Below, piece by piece: positions 52,276-61,149 of a stretch of 64,000 bases of DNA. Each line of letters opens with the position of its first letter. Position 1 is the first letter of the stretch. Source of the DNA: Subtercola lobariae (GTDB taxonomy: Bacteria > Actinomycetota > Actinomycetes > Actinomycetales > Microbacteriaceae); NCBI RefSeq assembly GCF_014640255.1, contig NZ_BMGP01000003.1, positions 496,001 through 560,000 on the forward strand, written 5' to 3'. The translations under genes and the position numbers were made by a program. The notes below the pieces were generated by a model. That model did not search any database. It was not told the DNA's origin and saw nothing but the letters and a program-made list of their open reading frames with translations.

Positions 52276-54801
52276 ATGTATTAGATCACGATTCGGTAAC
52301 GGCCGCGAAGGCGAGAGTTCCCGGCTGGATTGACCCACGCGAATGGCGAGTTCGGCCGTCGAGACGACCCACTGCTGGCTTTCTTCGCTCCAGACCTCGA
52401 ACTGTCTGCACGGCACAACAATGTCGGTAACTGCCCTCTGACCAGCATGTACGTCAAGCAGGGCGAAACCTGCCAGCCAGCGCAGCGGGCGGTCGGGGTC
52501 AGGCTCGACGCACTCGAGGTACACCTGAGCGGTAGCCCGAGAATCGCGGTCGCCGCGGTTCTCGACCTCGACCGAGACCACGAGTGAGCCGTCGGGGCGC
52601 CATGTCGTGCCGGCGATGTGCGGGATAGCCCAGGCGCCGTAACCGAGTCCGAAGCCGAAGGGGCGGGCGGGGGTGCGTTCGAGGCGATCCCAGCTGCGGT
52701 AGCCCACATCACCACCCTCGACGTAATCGATGACACCGTCGATCGGCCGGGCATCCTGAACGGGCACATCGGCGAACCGGGCCGGAAGTGTCCAGGGCAG
52801 GTGACCGCTCGGCTCGACGCGGCCGGTGAGGGCGTCAGCAAGCCCGTTGCCGGCCTCTTGACCGGGCAGCCACCACCAGAGCACCGCAGGCACGTCGTCG
52901 AGCCAGGGCAACAGCACAGGCGCGCCGGCGTTCACCACCACGATGGTTCGCGGGTTGACGGCGAGCACCCGGGTGACGAGTTCGTTCTGGCGGCCGGGCA
53001 GGTCGAGGTTCGGGCGATCCCAGCCCTCAGACTCGGTCTCTTCGGTGGTACCGATGAGCACGATGGCCACGTCGGCCTCTGCGGCTGCTTCGACGGCTGC
53101 AGCTAGTTCGTCGTCGAGGTCGATGTCGTGCGGCTCGTGCCGCAGTTCGAAGCGCACGAAAGTGCCGTACGCCTCGGCATCGACCACCTGCAATTCGGCA
53201 TCGATGGCTTTCGTGACAGGCTCGGCGTCGCCGACCTCGAAGCGTTTCGCGGGGCCCACCGGGTGATTCGCCGACGAGTTCAGAATCACGTTCGAGTTCG
53301 CGACCTCGGTCGAGGCCGAGACGAGTTCGCCGTCGAACCACACCTCGTGGGCTCCTGACACGCCGACCTCGAGCCGGTTGGGCCCGGGCCGCGTGAGTCT
53401 CACCCGCGCCCTCACCCTGGCTGACCGGGCCTCGATGGGCACGTCGCGGTTCCACGACTCTGCGGCGTCGACCACGACGGTGTCGCCGAGTGGATGCCCG
53501 TGGGCATCGAACAGGCTCAGTTCGTACCCCGGCGAGCCCCCTGGCGTGGTGACTACGGCCGGATCGATGGCGGGCGCGTGCAGCCTGCTCGTGCCGCCGC
53601 GCTCGACCCGCAGCCGGGCGTGCGGAAACGCATCGCGTATCGCGGCCTCGGGCGTCGACGCGTAGGGCGCCTGCACGAAGGCGCTGCCGCCGCCCTGCAC
53701 GAATGGGTCGACGGCGGCTGGGCCGATGAGGGCGATGCTGCCGATAGCGGCGCGGGCCGGGTCGAGCGGCAGAATGCCATTGTTGCCGAGCACCACGATG
53801 GAGCGCGCGACTGTTTCACGCAAGAGCGCCCGCGTTTCGGGGGCGGAGTGCAGGGCATCCGGAGCATCGGGCACGGCGTGCGCAACGCGACCCACCGCGC
53901 CCACCCGTTCGCCGAGCCGCAGGATGCGCTCGACCTTGTCGTCGATGATCGATTCGGCGACCAACCCGTCGTGCACTGCCTGCAGCAGTTTGTCTTGCCA
54001 CGGGCCGCCGGGGCCGGGCATCACCAGGTCGAGGCCGCCGAGCGCCGATTCGACCGTGCTGTTCGCAGCCAGCCAGTCGCTCACAACGACTCCGTCGAAA
54101 CCCCACTCGCGCTTCAGCACGTCGTTCAGCAGATGATCGTGCTCGGTCGCGGGGGCGACGCCCGTGCCATCGTCGACCCCGTTGTAGGCCGCCATCACCG
54201 ACCACACGTTCGCCTCGCGAACCACGGTCTCGAACGGGGCGAGATAGACCTCACGCAGAACTCGTTCGCTGACCTTCGCTATATAGGTCGTGCGGTCTGT
54301 CTCAGACTCGTTGCCGATGAAGTGCTTCACCGACATACCGACGCCCTCGACCTGGGCCGCTGCGACATAACTGGCGGCAATCGCTCCGGTGAGCAGCGGG
54401 TCTTCTGAGTAGCACTCGAAATGGCGGCCGCCCACGGGCGTGCGCTGCAGGTTCACCACGGGAGCGAGCACGACGTCGATTCCCTTACGGCGGGCCTCCC
54501 CCGCGATGAGCGTGCCGAGGCGCGCGGCGAGGTCGGTGTTCCAGGTGGCCGCTACGGCACTGGGGCTGGGCATCTGAGCAGCCTCGGTCGAGACCTGCTC
54601 GATGCCGCGAATGCCGATGGGGCCGTCAGAGACAACGATGGGCGACAGGTCGAGCTCGGGCACTGCGAAAAGCGTCCACGAGGTCTCACCGGTGAGCAGG
54701 CGCACCTTGTCTGCGAGAGGCAGCGTCTCGATACGAGCACGGAGCGTGGCGGCGGATGCCTTCGCTTGCGGGTTGTCTGGAACCGCTGCGAAAGCGTTCA
54801 T
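52258..54801 (-). CDS. GH3 beta-glucosidase with PA14 insert
   Basis: Retaining glycosidase of family 3, 847 residues, no signal peptide (intracellular). N-terminal barrel (about 25-300): substrate-binding KHFIGN (159-164), nucleophile D242 in SDW. PA14-like insert (about 385-540), then the GH3 C-terminal alpha/beta-sandwich and a fibronectin-like end (about 735-845). It would hydrolyse imported beta-glucosides. ATG 54801 is divergent from the tetR gene. The order GH3, binding protein, permeases, all minus strand, suggests one regulon. Confidence 0.93.
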   Translation of the reverse strand: MNAFAAVPDNPQAKASAATLRARIETLPLADKVRLLTGETSWTLFAVPELDLSPIVVSDGPIGIRGIEQVSTEAAQMPSPSAVAATWNTDLAARLGTLIAGEARRKGIDVVLAPVVNLQRTPVGGRHFECYSEDPLLTGAIAASYVAAAQVEGVGMSVKHFIGNESETDRTTYIAKVSERVLREVYLAPFETVVREANVWSVMAAYNGVDDGTGVAPATEHDHLLNDVLKREWGFDGVVVSDWLAANSTVESALGGLDLVMPGPGGPWQDKLLQAVHDGLVAESIIDDKVERILRLGERVGAVGRVAHAVPDAPDALHSAPETRALLRETVARSIVVLGNNGILPLDPARAAIGSIALIGPAAVDPFVQGGGSAFVQAPYASTPEAAIRDAFPHARLRVERGGTSRLHAPAIDPAVVTTPGGSPGYELSLFDAHGHPLGDTVVVDAAESWNRDVPIEARSARVRARVRLTRPGPNRLEVGVSGAHEVWFDGELVSASTEVANSNVILNSSANHPVGPAKRFEVGDAEPVTKAIDAELQVVDAEAYGTFVRFELRHEPHDIDLDDELAAAVEAAAEADVAIVLIGTTEETESEGWDRPNLDLPGRQNELVTRVLAVNPRTIVVVNAGAPVLLPWLDDVPAVLWWWLPGQEAGNGLADALTGRVEPSGHLPWTLPARFADVPVQDARPIDGVIDYVEGGDVGYRSWDRLERTPARPFGFGLGYGAWAIPHIAGTTWRPDGSLVVSVEVENRGDRDSRATAQVYLECVEPDPDRPLRWLAGFALLDVHAGQRAVTDIVVPCRQFEVWSEESQQWVVSTAELAIRVGQSSRELSPSRPLPNRDLIHLQTSQ

Positions 54802-54867
54802 GTCTATACTCCAAATTGTTGAGTCTTCGCATCGTTGCGTTGATTCGCGTTCCCGCTAGAGACATAC

Positions 54868-54885
54868 TTACATATGAGTCAGTAA
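54868..54885. promoter_or_regulatory. TetR operator site B (TTACATATGAGTCAGTAA)
   Basis: 18-base site, the reverse complement relation of site A (15 of 18 matches). It sits in the GH3/tetR divergent gap (54802-54943), so it can control both. It is embedded in a longer dyad, ATACTTAC...GTAAGTAT. Confidence 0.65.
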
Positions 54886-54943
54886 GTATTCGACCACAAT
54901 CGGCACTATCTGCGCACGCATCGTTCACATCAGGGAGAACACA

Positions 54944-55621
54944 ATGGCAGTGACCAAGGCACGCCAGGTCGCCGCCGCCGACCGCGTTGTGAAGCCCCAC
55001 GGGCCGACTGCTGCGAAACGAGAACGCATTCTCGAGGCCGCCATGGCCGTCTTCGGCGCGTACGGATATCACAAAGGTGCTTTAGTCGAGGTGGCCGATC
55101 GGGCCGGAATGACACACGCCGGTGTGCTGCACCACTTCGGCAGCAAAGAGGGCCTGCTGGTGGCCGTGCTGCAATATCGTGACGGCGAAGCGGTGGCCGG
55201 AATCGACGCCCGCGAACAGGTCGAGGGGCCGCCGTTCTTGGGTCACATCGTGCAGACGGTGAGAGAGAACACCGAGCGGCGCGGGGTGGTTCAGGCGTAT
55301 ACGGTGCTGTCGGGCGAGAGCGTCACCGACGGGCATCCGGCTCAGCAATATTTTCGTGACCGGCTCGCCAACCTGCGGCACAAGATCGAGGGTGTGCTCG
55401 CCGAGGTTGTCGAAAACCCCGACCCGGTACAGTTGCGCGATGCGGCGAACGCGCTGATCGCCACTATGGACGGCTTGCAGGTGCAGTGGCTGCTCGACCC
55501 CGACGAAGTCGACATGCCGCGGGCGGTGTCGATGGTGCTCGACATGCTGCTCGCGCGGCTGGGGGCGCCGGCCGTGACCGAGATCATGGCAGCTGATACC
55601 TCGCCCGCTCCCAGCGCGTAG
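54944..55621 (+). CDS. TetR family regulator of the beta-glucoside locus
   Basis: 225 residues: N-terminal HTH (about 25-70) with KGALVEVADRAGMTHAGVLHHF, then a ligand-binding domain. A TetR controlling a CUT1 sugar locus is less usual than a LacI regulator; the matching operators at both promoters make the assignment plausible. ATG with AGGGAG upstream. Probably autoregulated through site B. Confidence 0.85.
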   Translation: MAVTKARQVAAADRVVKPHGPTAAKRERILEAAMAVFGAYGYHKGALVEVADRAGMTHAGVLHHFGSKEGLLVAVLQYRDGEAVAGIDAREQVEGPPFLGHIVQTVRENTERRGVVQAYTVLSGESVTDGHPAQQYFRDRLANLRHKIEGVLAEVVENPDPVQLRDAANALIATMDGLQVQWLLDPDEVDMPRAVSMVLDMLLARLGAPAVTEIMAADTSPAPSA

Positions 55622-55705
55622 CCAGCTTGCTCATAGCCTCACGGGCCAGACTGTGGGGGTCTGCTTCACTCACAGCCCCCAGGTTCTAACCCTTTTAGAG
55701 GATTC

Positions 55706-56716
55706 ATGCGCAAGATCGCCCTTTTCGCCGCGGCAGCCGCCGTAGCGCTCGCTCTCGCCGGCTGCAGTTCGTCGGGGTCGTCTGCGACGCCCACTGCTGC
55801 AGGATGCACGCTCACTGCCCCTGGCACGAACTCCGCAGCCGTGACGGTGACCGGCGACCTCGACGCACTGCCGACCACCACGTTCACCGCGCCCATGACG
55901 GCGACCACCACTGAGCGTTCGGTCGTCACTACCGGCAGCGGAGAGCAGGTCACTGACGGTTCTGTCGCCACCGTCGACTTCACCCTCTACAACGCCACCT
56001 CGGGCGCTCAGCTCTTCACCACGACCGACGCCGAGGTCGGGCCGCAGCAGGTCACTGTCGACTCGGCGCAGTTCTTGCCGGGCCTCGTGAAGGCCGTCGA
56101 CTGCGCGACCGTCGGTTCACGAATCGTCGCCGTGGTTCCGCCGGCTGATGCTTGGGGCACCGATGGCAACAGCACGCTCGGCGTCGCTGCGACCGACACG
56201 GTTGTGTTCGTCATCGACGTGAAGTCTGTTGCTGCCGCGACTGCATCTCCCACGCCGTCGGCCACGCTCGACCCGAACATGCCGCTGAAGGCGACCGGTG
56301 CCGCCCAGCCGGCCCCGGCCGGCTTTCCCACCGTGACCCTCGCCGACGACGGCACCCCCACCGTGACGATTCCGAGCACCCCGGCCCCCACCACGCTGCA
56401 GATCGGTGTACTGAAGCAGGGCGACGGCGCCACCGTCGCCGATGGCGACAGCGTGACCGTGCAGTATCAGGGCGTCATCTGGTCGACCGGCAAGGTCTTC
56501 GACCAGAGCTGGGGCCAGTCTCCGGCGACGTTCACCACCGGCCAAGTCATCAAGGGCTTCTCCGCCGCACTGGTGGGCTACGCCGTGGGTTCGCAGATCA
56601 TCGCCGTGATTCCGCCCGACCAGGGGTACGGCGCTGCCGGCAACTCGACGGCCGGCATCAGCGGCACCGACGACCTCGTCTTCGTGATCGATATTCTGGC
56701 TACGGCGGCTGCATAG
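55706..56716 (+). CDS. Lipoprotein with two FKBP-type PPIase domains
   Basis: Surface-attached peptidyl-prolyl isomerase, 336 residues. Lipobox LAGC at about residue 17-20, then domain 1 (about 70-180), a Pro/Thr linker, and domain 2 (about 225-336). Both have the FKBP beta pattern. Domain 2 keeps VTVQYQGVIWSTGKVFDQSWG and IKGFSAALVG, close to the active-site pattern. Domain 1 (VATVDFTLYNATSGAQL) is more diverged and may be inactive. RBS AGAGGA before the ATG. Confidence 0.9.
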   Translation: MRKIALFAAAAAVALALAGCSSSGSSATPTAAGCTLTAPGTNSAAVTVTGDLDALPTTTFTAPMTATTTERSVVTTGSGEQVTDGSVATVDFTLYNATSGAQLFTTTDAEVGPQQVTVDSAQFLPGLVKAVDCATVGSRIVAVVPPADAWGTDGNSTLGVAATDTVVFVIDVKSVAAATASPTPSATLDPNMPLKATGAAQPAPAGFPTVTLADDGTPTVTIPSTPAPTTLQIGVLKQGDGATVADGDSVTVQYQGVIWSTGKVFDQSWGQSPATFTTGQVIKGFSAALVGYAVGSQIIAVIPPDQGYGAAGNSTAGISGTDDLVFVIDILATAAA

Positions 56717-56723
56717 CGGAAAC

Positions 56724-56741
56724 ACTGTGCGGCCGCACAGT
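56724..56741. repeat. Perfect 18-base palindrome after FKBP gene
   Basis: ACTGTGCGGCCGCACAGT is a perfect palindrome with no spacer, eight bases after the FKBP stop. With no loop or T-run it is more likely a protein site than a simple terminator. The NotI-like core GCGGCCGC is incidental. Confidence 0.7.
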
Positions 56742-56790
56742 GCGGCTGCACAGAGCGGCTGCACAGAGCGGCTGCACAGAGCGGCTGCAG
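56742..56790. repeat. 13-base tandem repeats before deaminase gene
   Basis: GCGGCTGCACAGA repeated three times (56742-56780), plus a partial fourth unit (56781-56790), directly after the palindrome. Noncoding on both strands as far as seen. Confidence 0.85.
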
Positions 56791-56844
56791 GGGGTCAGCG
56801 GCCCCCGGGTGTGGTCACACCCTCGAGAGCGTTTGGAGACAGCC

Positions 56845-57450
56845 ATGAAGAGTTCCCTCGCCCTGAATCTGCCCGAGTGGCTGATCGACGACCTGCCGCT
56901 GTTACCGACGCGACTCGAGACGGCAGAAGAGCGCATGGCGCTCGTCAATCGGCTCGCGGCGCGAAACTACGTCGAGGGCAACGGCGGCCCGTTCGCCGCG
57001 CTCGTGGCCGATCGGCAGACCGGTGAACTCATCTCGGTGGGCGTGAACGTGGTGCTCTCGAGCGGCATCGCCGCAGCCCATGCCGAGTTCATGGCGCTGA
57101 GCCTTGCTCAGGCCGAGGTGGGCTCGTGGGATCTCGGGGCCGACCGTGAACGCGAACTCGAGCTGGTGGTGAACTGGCGCCCGTGTGTGATGTGTTACGG
57201 ATCGACATTGTGGTCGGGCATCCGGTACCTCGTGGTGGCCGGATCTGGGCCTGAGCTCGAGCAGCTCACCGGTTTCGACGAAGGGCCGATGCGTGACGAC
57301 TGGGCCGAGCAGTTCGAGGCGCGCGGCATCTCGGTGACGCAGAACGTGGGGCGAGACGACGCGCTCGCCGTGTTCGCGGCCTATGGCGCCTCGAGCGCGG
57401 TCGTGTACAACGCGCGCGGCGGCGACGGGGTGGTCATTCCCGGCGCGTGA
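56845..57450 (+). CDS. CDA-fold nucleoside/base deaminase
   Basis: Zinc-dependent hydrolytic deaminase, 201 residues. Zinc ligands and catalytic glutamate are in HAE (H79, E81) and PCVMC (C114, C117). The spacing and WRPCVMCYGS fit the guanine/cytosine deaminase and TadA group. It is longer than TadA (about 150-170), so guanine or another base is as likely a substrate as tRNA adenosine. ATG 56845 has TTGGAGAC upstream. The reading extended back to 56152 is not coding. Confidence 0.82.
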   Translation: MKSSLALNLPEWLIDDLPLLPTRLETAEERMALVNRLAARNYVEGNGGPFAALVADRQTGELISVGVNVVLSSGIAAAHAEFMALSLAQAEVGSWDLGADRERELELVVNWRPCVMCYGSTLWSGIRYLVVAGSGPELEQLTGFDEGPMRDDWAEQFEARGISVTQNVGRDDALAVFAAYGASSAVVYNARGGDGVVIPGA

Positions 57451-57511
57451 GTCGCGTCGAGGGCTTGGCGCGCAACCCGCGGGGCGGCGGGCTGACGGAA
57501 CGTGCTGCGCT

Positions 57512-58420
57512 TTAGAAGACGAGTGACGGCTCGTCGGCGACCGAGAGGGTGAGCACCGCCTGCTGCACCCGCTCGTTCTTCTCGATGAGTTTCTCGAGTC
57601 GGCGCATCCGCACCGCCACGTGCTCTTCGGTGTCGTTGCCGGCCAGGTCGACCGCGGCGACCAGAAAGAGGCGACTAGGGCCGACAAATTCGAGGTGCAG
57701 GTAGGTCACGCGCTCGATGTCGGGAATCGAGAGCAGGTCGCGCCCAGCGCCTGTGCGAACCTTCTCGGGCGGGTTCAGCCCCACCAGATAGCGCCTGTTC
57801 TGGTTGATCAGAATGATGGCGACCACGGCGAGCAAGAGCCCGATGAGAATCGAGCCGATGGAGTCGTAAGCGGGGTTTCCGGTGATCTGGTGCAGAAGAA
57901 TGCCCAGAAAGGCGATGAGAAGACCCGCGATCGCGGCCGTGTCTTCTGCCACCACTCCCCTGAGCGTGGCGTCAGAACCGTTCACCACATAGTCGAGCGG
58001 CTGCCGATCGAGTGTGGTGGCTGCACGCTTCGCCTGTACGAGCGACTGCGCGAGCGAGGCCCCTTCGAGCACCGCCGACACTCCCAGCACGGCATACGCG
58101 ATGCCGAAGTTCGAGGCCGGTTCGGGGTCGAACAGCTCTTGCACGCCGTGCATCACCGAAATGACGGCGCCCACCGTGAACACGCCAACTGCCGCCAGCA
58201 ACGACCATACGTAGGCCTCGCGCCCGTAACCGAGCGGATGCTCGTCATCACTGGCCCGCACCGACCGCTTATCGGCGACGAGCAAAAAGATCTCGTTGCC
58301 CGCGTCAGCCCACGAATGCGAGGCCTCGGCGACCAGCGACGCCGAACCCGTGACGGCCGCCGCCGCCGTCTTTGCCAGCGCAACCAGAATGTTCGCGATG
58401 AACGCGAGTACGACGACCAT
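57512..58420 (-). CDS. Cation diffusion facilitator (CDF) transporter
   Basis: Zn2+ or other divalent-metal proton antiporter, 302 residues, six helices. The metal site HSxxD is HSWADAGNE (H35, D39) in helix 2. The second D-x3-D pair is less clear (DATLRGVVAED near 150), so the metal is not fixed. The C-terminal cytoplasmic domain starts near residue 215. ATG 58420 follows GGGGAAG and is preferred over ATG 58480. Confidence 0.85.
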   Translation of the reverse strand: MVVVLAFIANILVALAKTAAAAVTGSASLVAEASHSWADAGNEIFLLVADKRSVRASDDEHPLGYGREAYVWSLLAAVGVFTVGAVISVMHGVQELFDPEPASNFGIAYAVLGVSAVLEGASLAQSLVQAKRAATTLDRQPLDYVVNGSDATLRGVVAEDTAAIAGLLIAFLGILLHQITGNPAYDSIGSILIGLLLAVVAIILINQNRRYLVGLNPPEKVRTGAGRDLLSIPDIERVTYLHLEFVGPSRLFLVAAVDLAGNDTEEHVAVRMRRLEKLIEKNERVQQAVLTLSVADEPSLVF

Positions 58421-58550
58421 CACTTCCCCCTCGTGCCATGGGCTTCGGCCCCAGCCTAACGAAAGGGGTGCACGCGGCACAGCAGGTGCCGAGCATCCAG
58501 AAACAGGGGAACAATAGAAGAGTCAGGCAACTCAACCAGGAGGAACAACT

Positions 58551-59951
58551 GTGGCCGCACACTACAACGTCGTCATTCTCGGAGCCGGCCCCGGCGGTTA
58601 TGTCGCCGCTGTGCGCGCCGCCCAGTTGGGGCTCAGTGTGGCAGTGGTCGAGCAGAAGTACTGGGGTGGTGTGTGTTTGAACGTGGGGTGTGTTCCGGCG
58701 AAGACACTGCTTCGAAACGCAGAACTCGCGCACATCTTTTATGCCGAGGCAGACACGTTCGGCATCTCGGGTGACGTCAGTTTCGACTACGGAGTCGCAT
58801 ACGACCGCAGCCGCAAGGTCGCCGACGGCCGCGCCAAGGGCGTGCACTTTCTGATGAAGAAGAACAAGGTCACCGAATACGACGGCCGCGGTACGTTCGC
58901 CGACGCGCACTCGCTCGACGTCGCGCTGAGCAAGGGCGGCAGCGAGCACATCACGTTCGATAACGCCATCATCGCCACGGGCTCGACCGTGCGGCTGCTG
59001 CCGGGCACCAGCCTGAGCGAGAACGTCGTCACCTACGAGACGCTGATTCTCGACCGCGACCTGCCGAAATCGATCGCCATCGTGGGCGCTGGGGCCATCG
59101 GAATCGAGTTCGCCTACGTGCTGGCGAACTACGGCGTCGAGGTCACCATCATCGAATTTCTCTCGCGGGCGCTGCCGAACGAAGACGCTGATGTCTCGAA
59201 AGAGGTCGAAAAGAACTTCAAGAAGCTCGGTGTGCCCATTCTCACATCGACGCGTGTCGACAGCGTGGTCGACAACGGGTCGTCGGTCACCGTGAGCTAC
59301 ACCGATGCGAAGGGTGCGCCCGGCCAGATCGAGGCCGATCGTGTGCTCATGTCGATCGGGTTCGCCGCCAACGTCGACGGTTACGGGCTCGAGAACACGG
59401 GCGTCGAGGTCACCGAGCGCGGGGCGATCGCCATCGACGAGTTCATGCGTACCAACGTGCCCGGCATCTACGCGGTCGGCGACGTCACCGCGAAACTGCA
59501 GCTCGCACACGTCGCCGAAGCGCAGGGCATCGTTGCCGCCGAGACCATCGGGGGTGCCGAGACCATGTCGCTCGGCGATTACCGCATGATGCCGCGTGCC
59601 ACGTTCTGCCAGCCGCAGGTGGCGAGCTTCGGCCTCACCGAGCAGCAGGCGCGCGACGAAGGGTACGACGTTCGCGTCGCAACCTTCCCCATGACCGCGA
59701 ACGCGAAGGCGCACGCGCTAGGCGAGCCGAGCGGGTTCGTGAAACTCGTCTCCGACGCGACCTACGGCGAGCTGCTCGGCGGTCACCTCGTGGGTCACGA
59801 CGTCTCCGAGCTTCTACCCGAGCTGACCTTGGCGCAGAAGTGGGATCTGACGGCCTACGAACTCGCCCGCAACGTGCACACGCACCCGACCCTCAGCGAG
59901 TCGATGCAAGACGCGTTCCATGGGCTCATCGGCCACATGATCAACCTCTAG
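58551..59951 (+). CDS. lpd: Dihydrolipoyl dehydrogenase
   Basis: E3 flavoprotein of the pyruvate and 2-oxoglutarate dehydrogenase complexes. 466 residues: FAD motif GAGPGG (11-16), redox cysteines C42 and C47 in [16 protein letters not shown] motif GAGAIGIEF near 180, and active-site [10 protein letters not shown] at the C-terminal end. GTG start with a strong AGGAGG. No E1/E2 genes are nearby, so it is likely shared by several complexes. Confidence 0.96.
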   Translation: MAAHYNVVILGAGPGGYVAAVRAAQLGLSVAVVEQKYWGGVCLNVGCVPAKTLLRNAELAHIFYAEADTFGISGDVSFDYGVAYDRSRKVADGRAKGVHFLMKKNKVTEYDGRGTFADAHSLDVALSKGGSEHITFDNAIIATGSTVRLLPGTSLSENVVTYETLILDRDLPKSIAIVGAGAIGIEFAYVLANYGVEVTIIEFLSRALPNEDADVSKEVEKNFKKLGVPILTSTRVDSVVDNGSSVTVSYTDAKGAPGQIEADRVLMSIGFAANVDGYGLENTGVEVTERGAIAIDEFMRTNVPGIYAVGDVTAKLQLAHVAEAQGIVAAETIGGAETMSLGDYRMMPRATFCQPQVASFGLTEQQARDEGYDVRVATFPMTANAKAHALGEPSGFVKLVSDATYGELLGGHLVGHDVSELLPELTLAQKWDLTAYELARNVHTHPTLSESMQDAFHGLIGHMINL

Positions 59952-59966
59952 GCGAGGGCGGTTTCA

Positions 59967-60446
59967 ATGCCGATCGTCAGTGCGGGCATCCTGCTGTTTC
60001 GCGGCGAGCCGGCCTCACTCGAAGTCTTTGTGGCGCGCATGGGCGGCCCGTTCTGGGCGAAGAAAGACGAGCGGGCCTGGTCGATTCCGAAGGGGTTACT
60101 CGAAGGTTCTGAAGATTCGCTCGATGCGGCCCGGCGTGAGTTTCGTGAAGAGATCGGGGCGGATGCTCCCCCACTGCCCTACGAGCTGCTCGGCGATTTT
60201 CGGCAGCGCTCGGGCAAAGTCGTGCGCGCCTTCGTTGCTCGCACCGATACGCCGGGCAGCGAGGCATCCGTCGCCTTCTCGTCGAGCAACACCTTCACCA
60301 CGGAGTGGCCACCGCACTCGGGCACACAACAGGAGTTCGCCGAGATCGCCGAGGCGCGCTGGCTCAGCCTCGGCGACGCGTCGCTGAAACTCGTGGCCGG
60401 CCAGGTTGCTCTGCTCGATGCGCTGCGCGAGCGTCTCGCGCAATAG
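59967..60446 (+). CDS. NUDIX hydrolase
   Basis: Nucleoside-diphosphate-X hydrolase, 159 residues. The Nudix box occupies about residues 43-65 with GLLEGSED then REFREEIG, giving the complete G-x5-E-x7-REUxEExGU pattern. The N-terminal SAGILLFRG and later EWPPHSG fit an ApN-p-like subgroup, but the substrate is not fixed. It follows lpd by 15 bases and may be cotranscribed. Confidence 0.9.
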   Translation: MPIVSAGILLFRGEPASLEVFVARMGGPFWAKKDERAWSIPKGLLEGSEDSLDAARREFREEIGADAPPLPYELLGDFRQRSGKVVRAFVARTDTPGSEASVAFSSSNTFTTEWPPHSGTQQEFAEIAEARWLSLGDASLKLVAGQVALLDALRERLAQ

Positions 60447-60476
60447 CGGGTGCCAGGCCCACTCCCGAATCTCCTT

Positions 60477-60899
60477 TCAGGCGCCGCCGATCTGACGCGA
60501 CTCAACAAGCTCGGCGAACAGCGCCTCGACTCGAGCGCGGATGTCGTCTCGAATGGGCCGAACCGCGTCGATCGGCAGACCGGCGGGATCGTCGAGTTGC
60601 CAGTCTTCGTAGCGTTTGCCGGGAAAAATCGGGCACGCATCGCCACAGCCCATGGTGATGACGACGTCTGACGCTCGAACGTCGTCGGTCTGCAGGATGC
60701 CCGGCAATTCATCCGCAATATCGATGCCGCTCTCGGCCATCGCCGCGACCGCCACCGCATTGATCGACGACGCGGGCTCGGAACCGCCCGACAACACCCG
60801 AACGCGGCCGCCACTCAGCTGGCGCATGAACCCGGCGGCCATCTGCGACCGGCCCGCATTGTGCACGCACACGAACAACACTGTGGGCTGGTCGGTCAC
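60477..60899 (-). CDS. arsC: Arsenate reductase (LMW-PTP fold)
   Basis: Reduces arsenate to arsenite. 140 residues with the CX5R loop VCVHNAGRS (C11, R17) and a further cysteine pair in MGCGDACPIFPG. In Corynebacterium relatives such enzymes use mycothiol and mycoredoxin; given Mca in this window that mode is plausible but inferred. GTG start with AGGGAG. No arsenite efflux pump is adjacent, and its arsR neighbour is truncated. Confidence 0.92.
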   Translation of the reverse strand: MTDQPTVLFVCVHNAGRSQMAAGFMRQLSGGRVRVLSGGSEPASSINAVAVAAMAESGIDIADELPGILQTDDVRASDVVITMGCGDACPIFPGKRYEDWQLDDPAGLPIDAVRPIRDDIRARVEALFAELVESRQIGGA

Positions 60900-60950
60900 T
60901 TTGGCTCCCTATCGATTGAGCAGTTCGGCCGCCACCATACTCGCAGTCGC

Positions 60951-61121
60951 GTCTGCGACCTCACCGACCCACTCGGCCTCTCACAACCATCCGTCGCCCA
61001 TCACCTGAAAGTTCTCGTCGACGCCGGTTACCTTTCTGCAACCAAACGAGGAACTTGGCACTACTACCGGCTGGTTCCAGGCGCCCTGAATTCCGCTGCA
61101 GCCCTCCTCGCTCCGTCTAAT
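60951..61121 (+). pseudogene. Truncated ArsR regulator remnant
   Basis: Reading frame fragment with VCDLTDPLGLSQPSVAHHLK and VLVDAGYLSATKRGTWHYY, then YRLVPGALNSAAALLAPS: the core and end of an ArsR-family winged-helix repressor, about 57 residues of a usual 110 or so. The first third is missing and no start codon with a ribosome site precedes it. It is divergent from arsC, so it was probably the regulator of that locus. The right-hand DUF222 repeat begins 29 bases after it. Confidence 0.75.
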
Positions 61122-61149
61122 TCATCCGGCCACATTCCAACTATTGCCA

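Noticed and set aside
55660-55705. Terminator after tetR
   Set aside because: Only a six-base TGGGGG/CCCCCA pairing with a long loop; not convincing, although TTTT follows.
58305-59714. 469-residue minus frame over lpd and the CDF start
   Set aside because: Covers two recognisable genes on other frames and has no family features.
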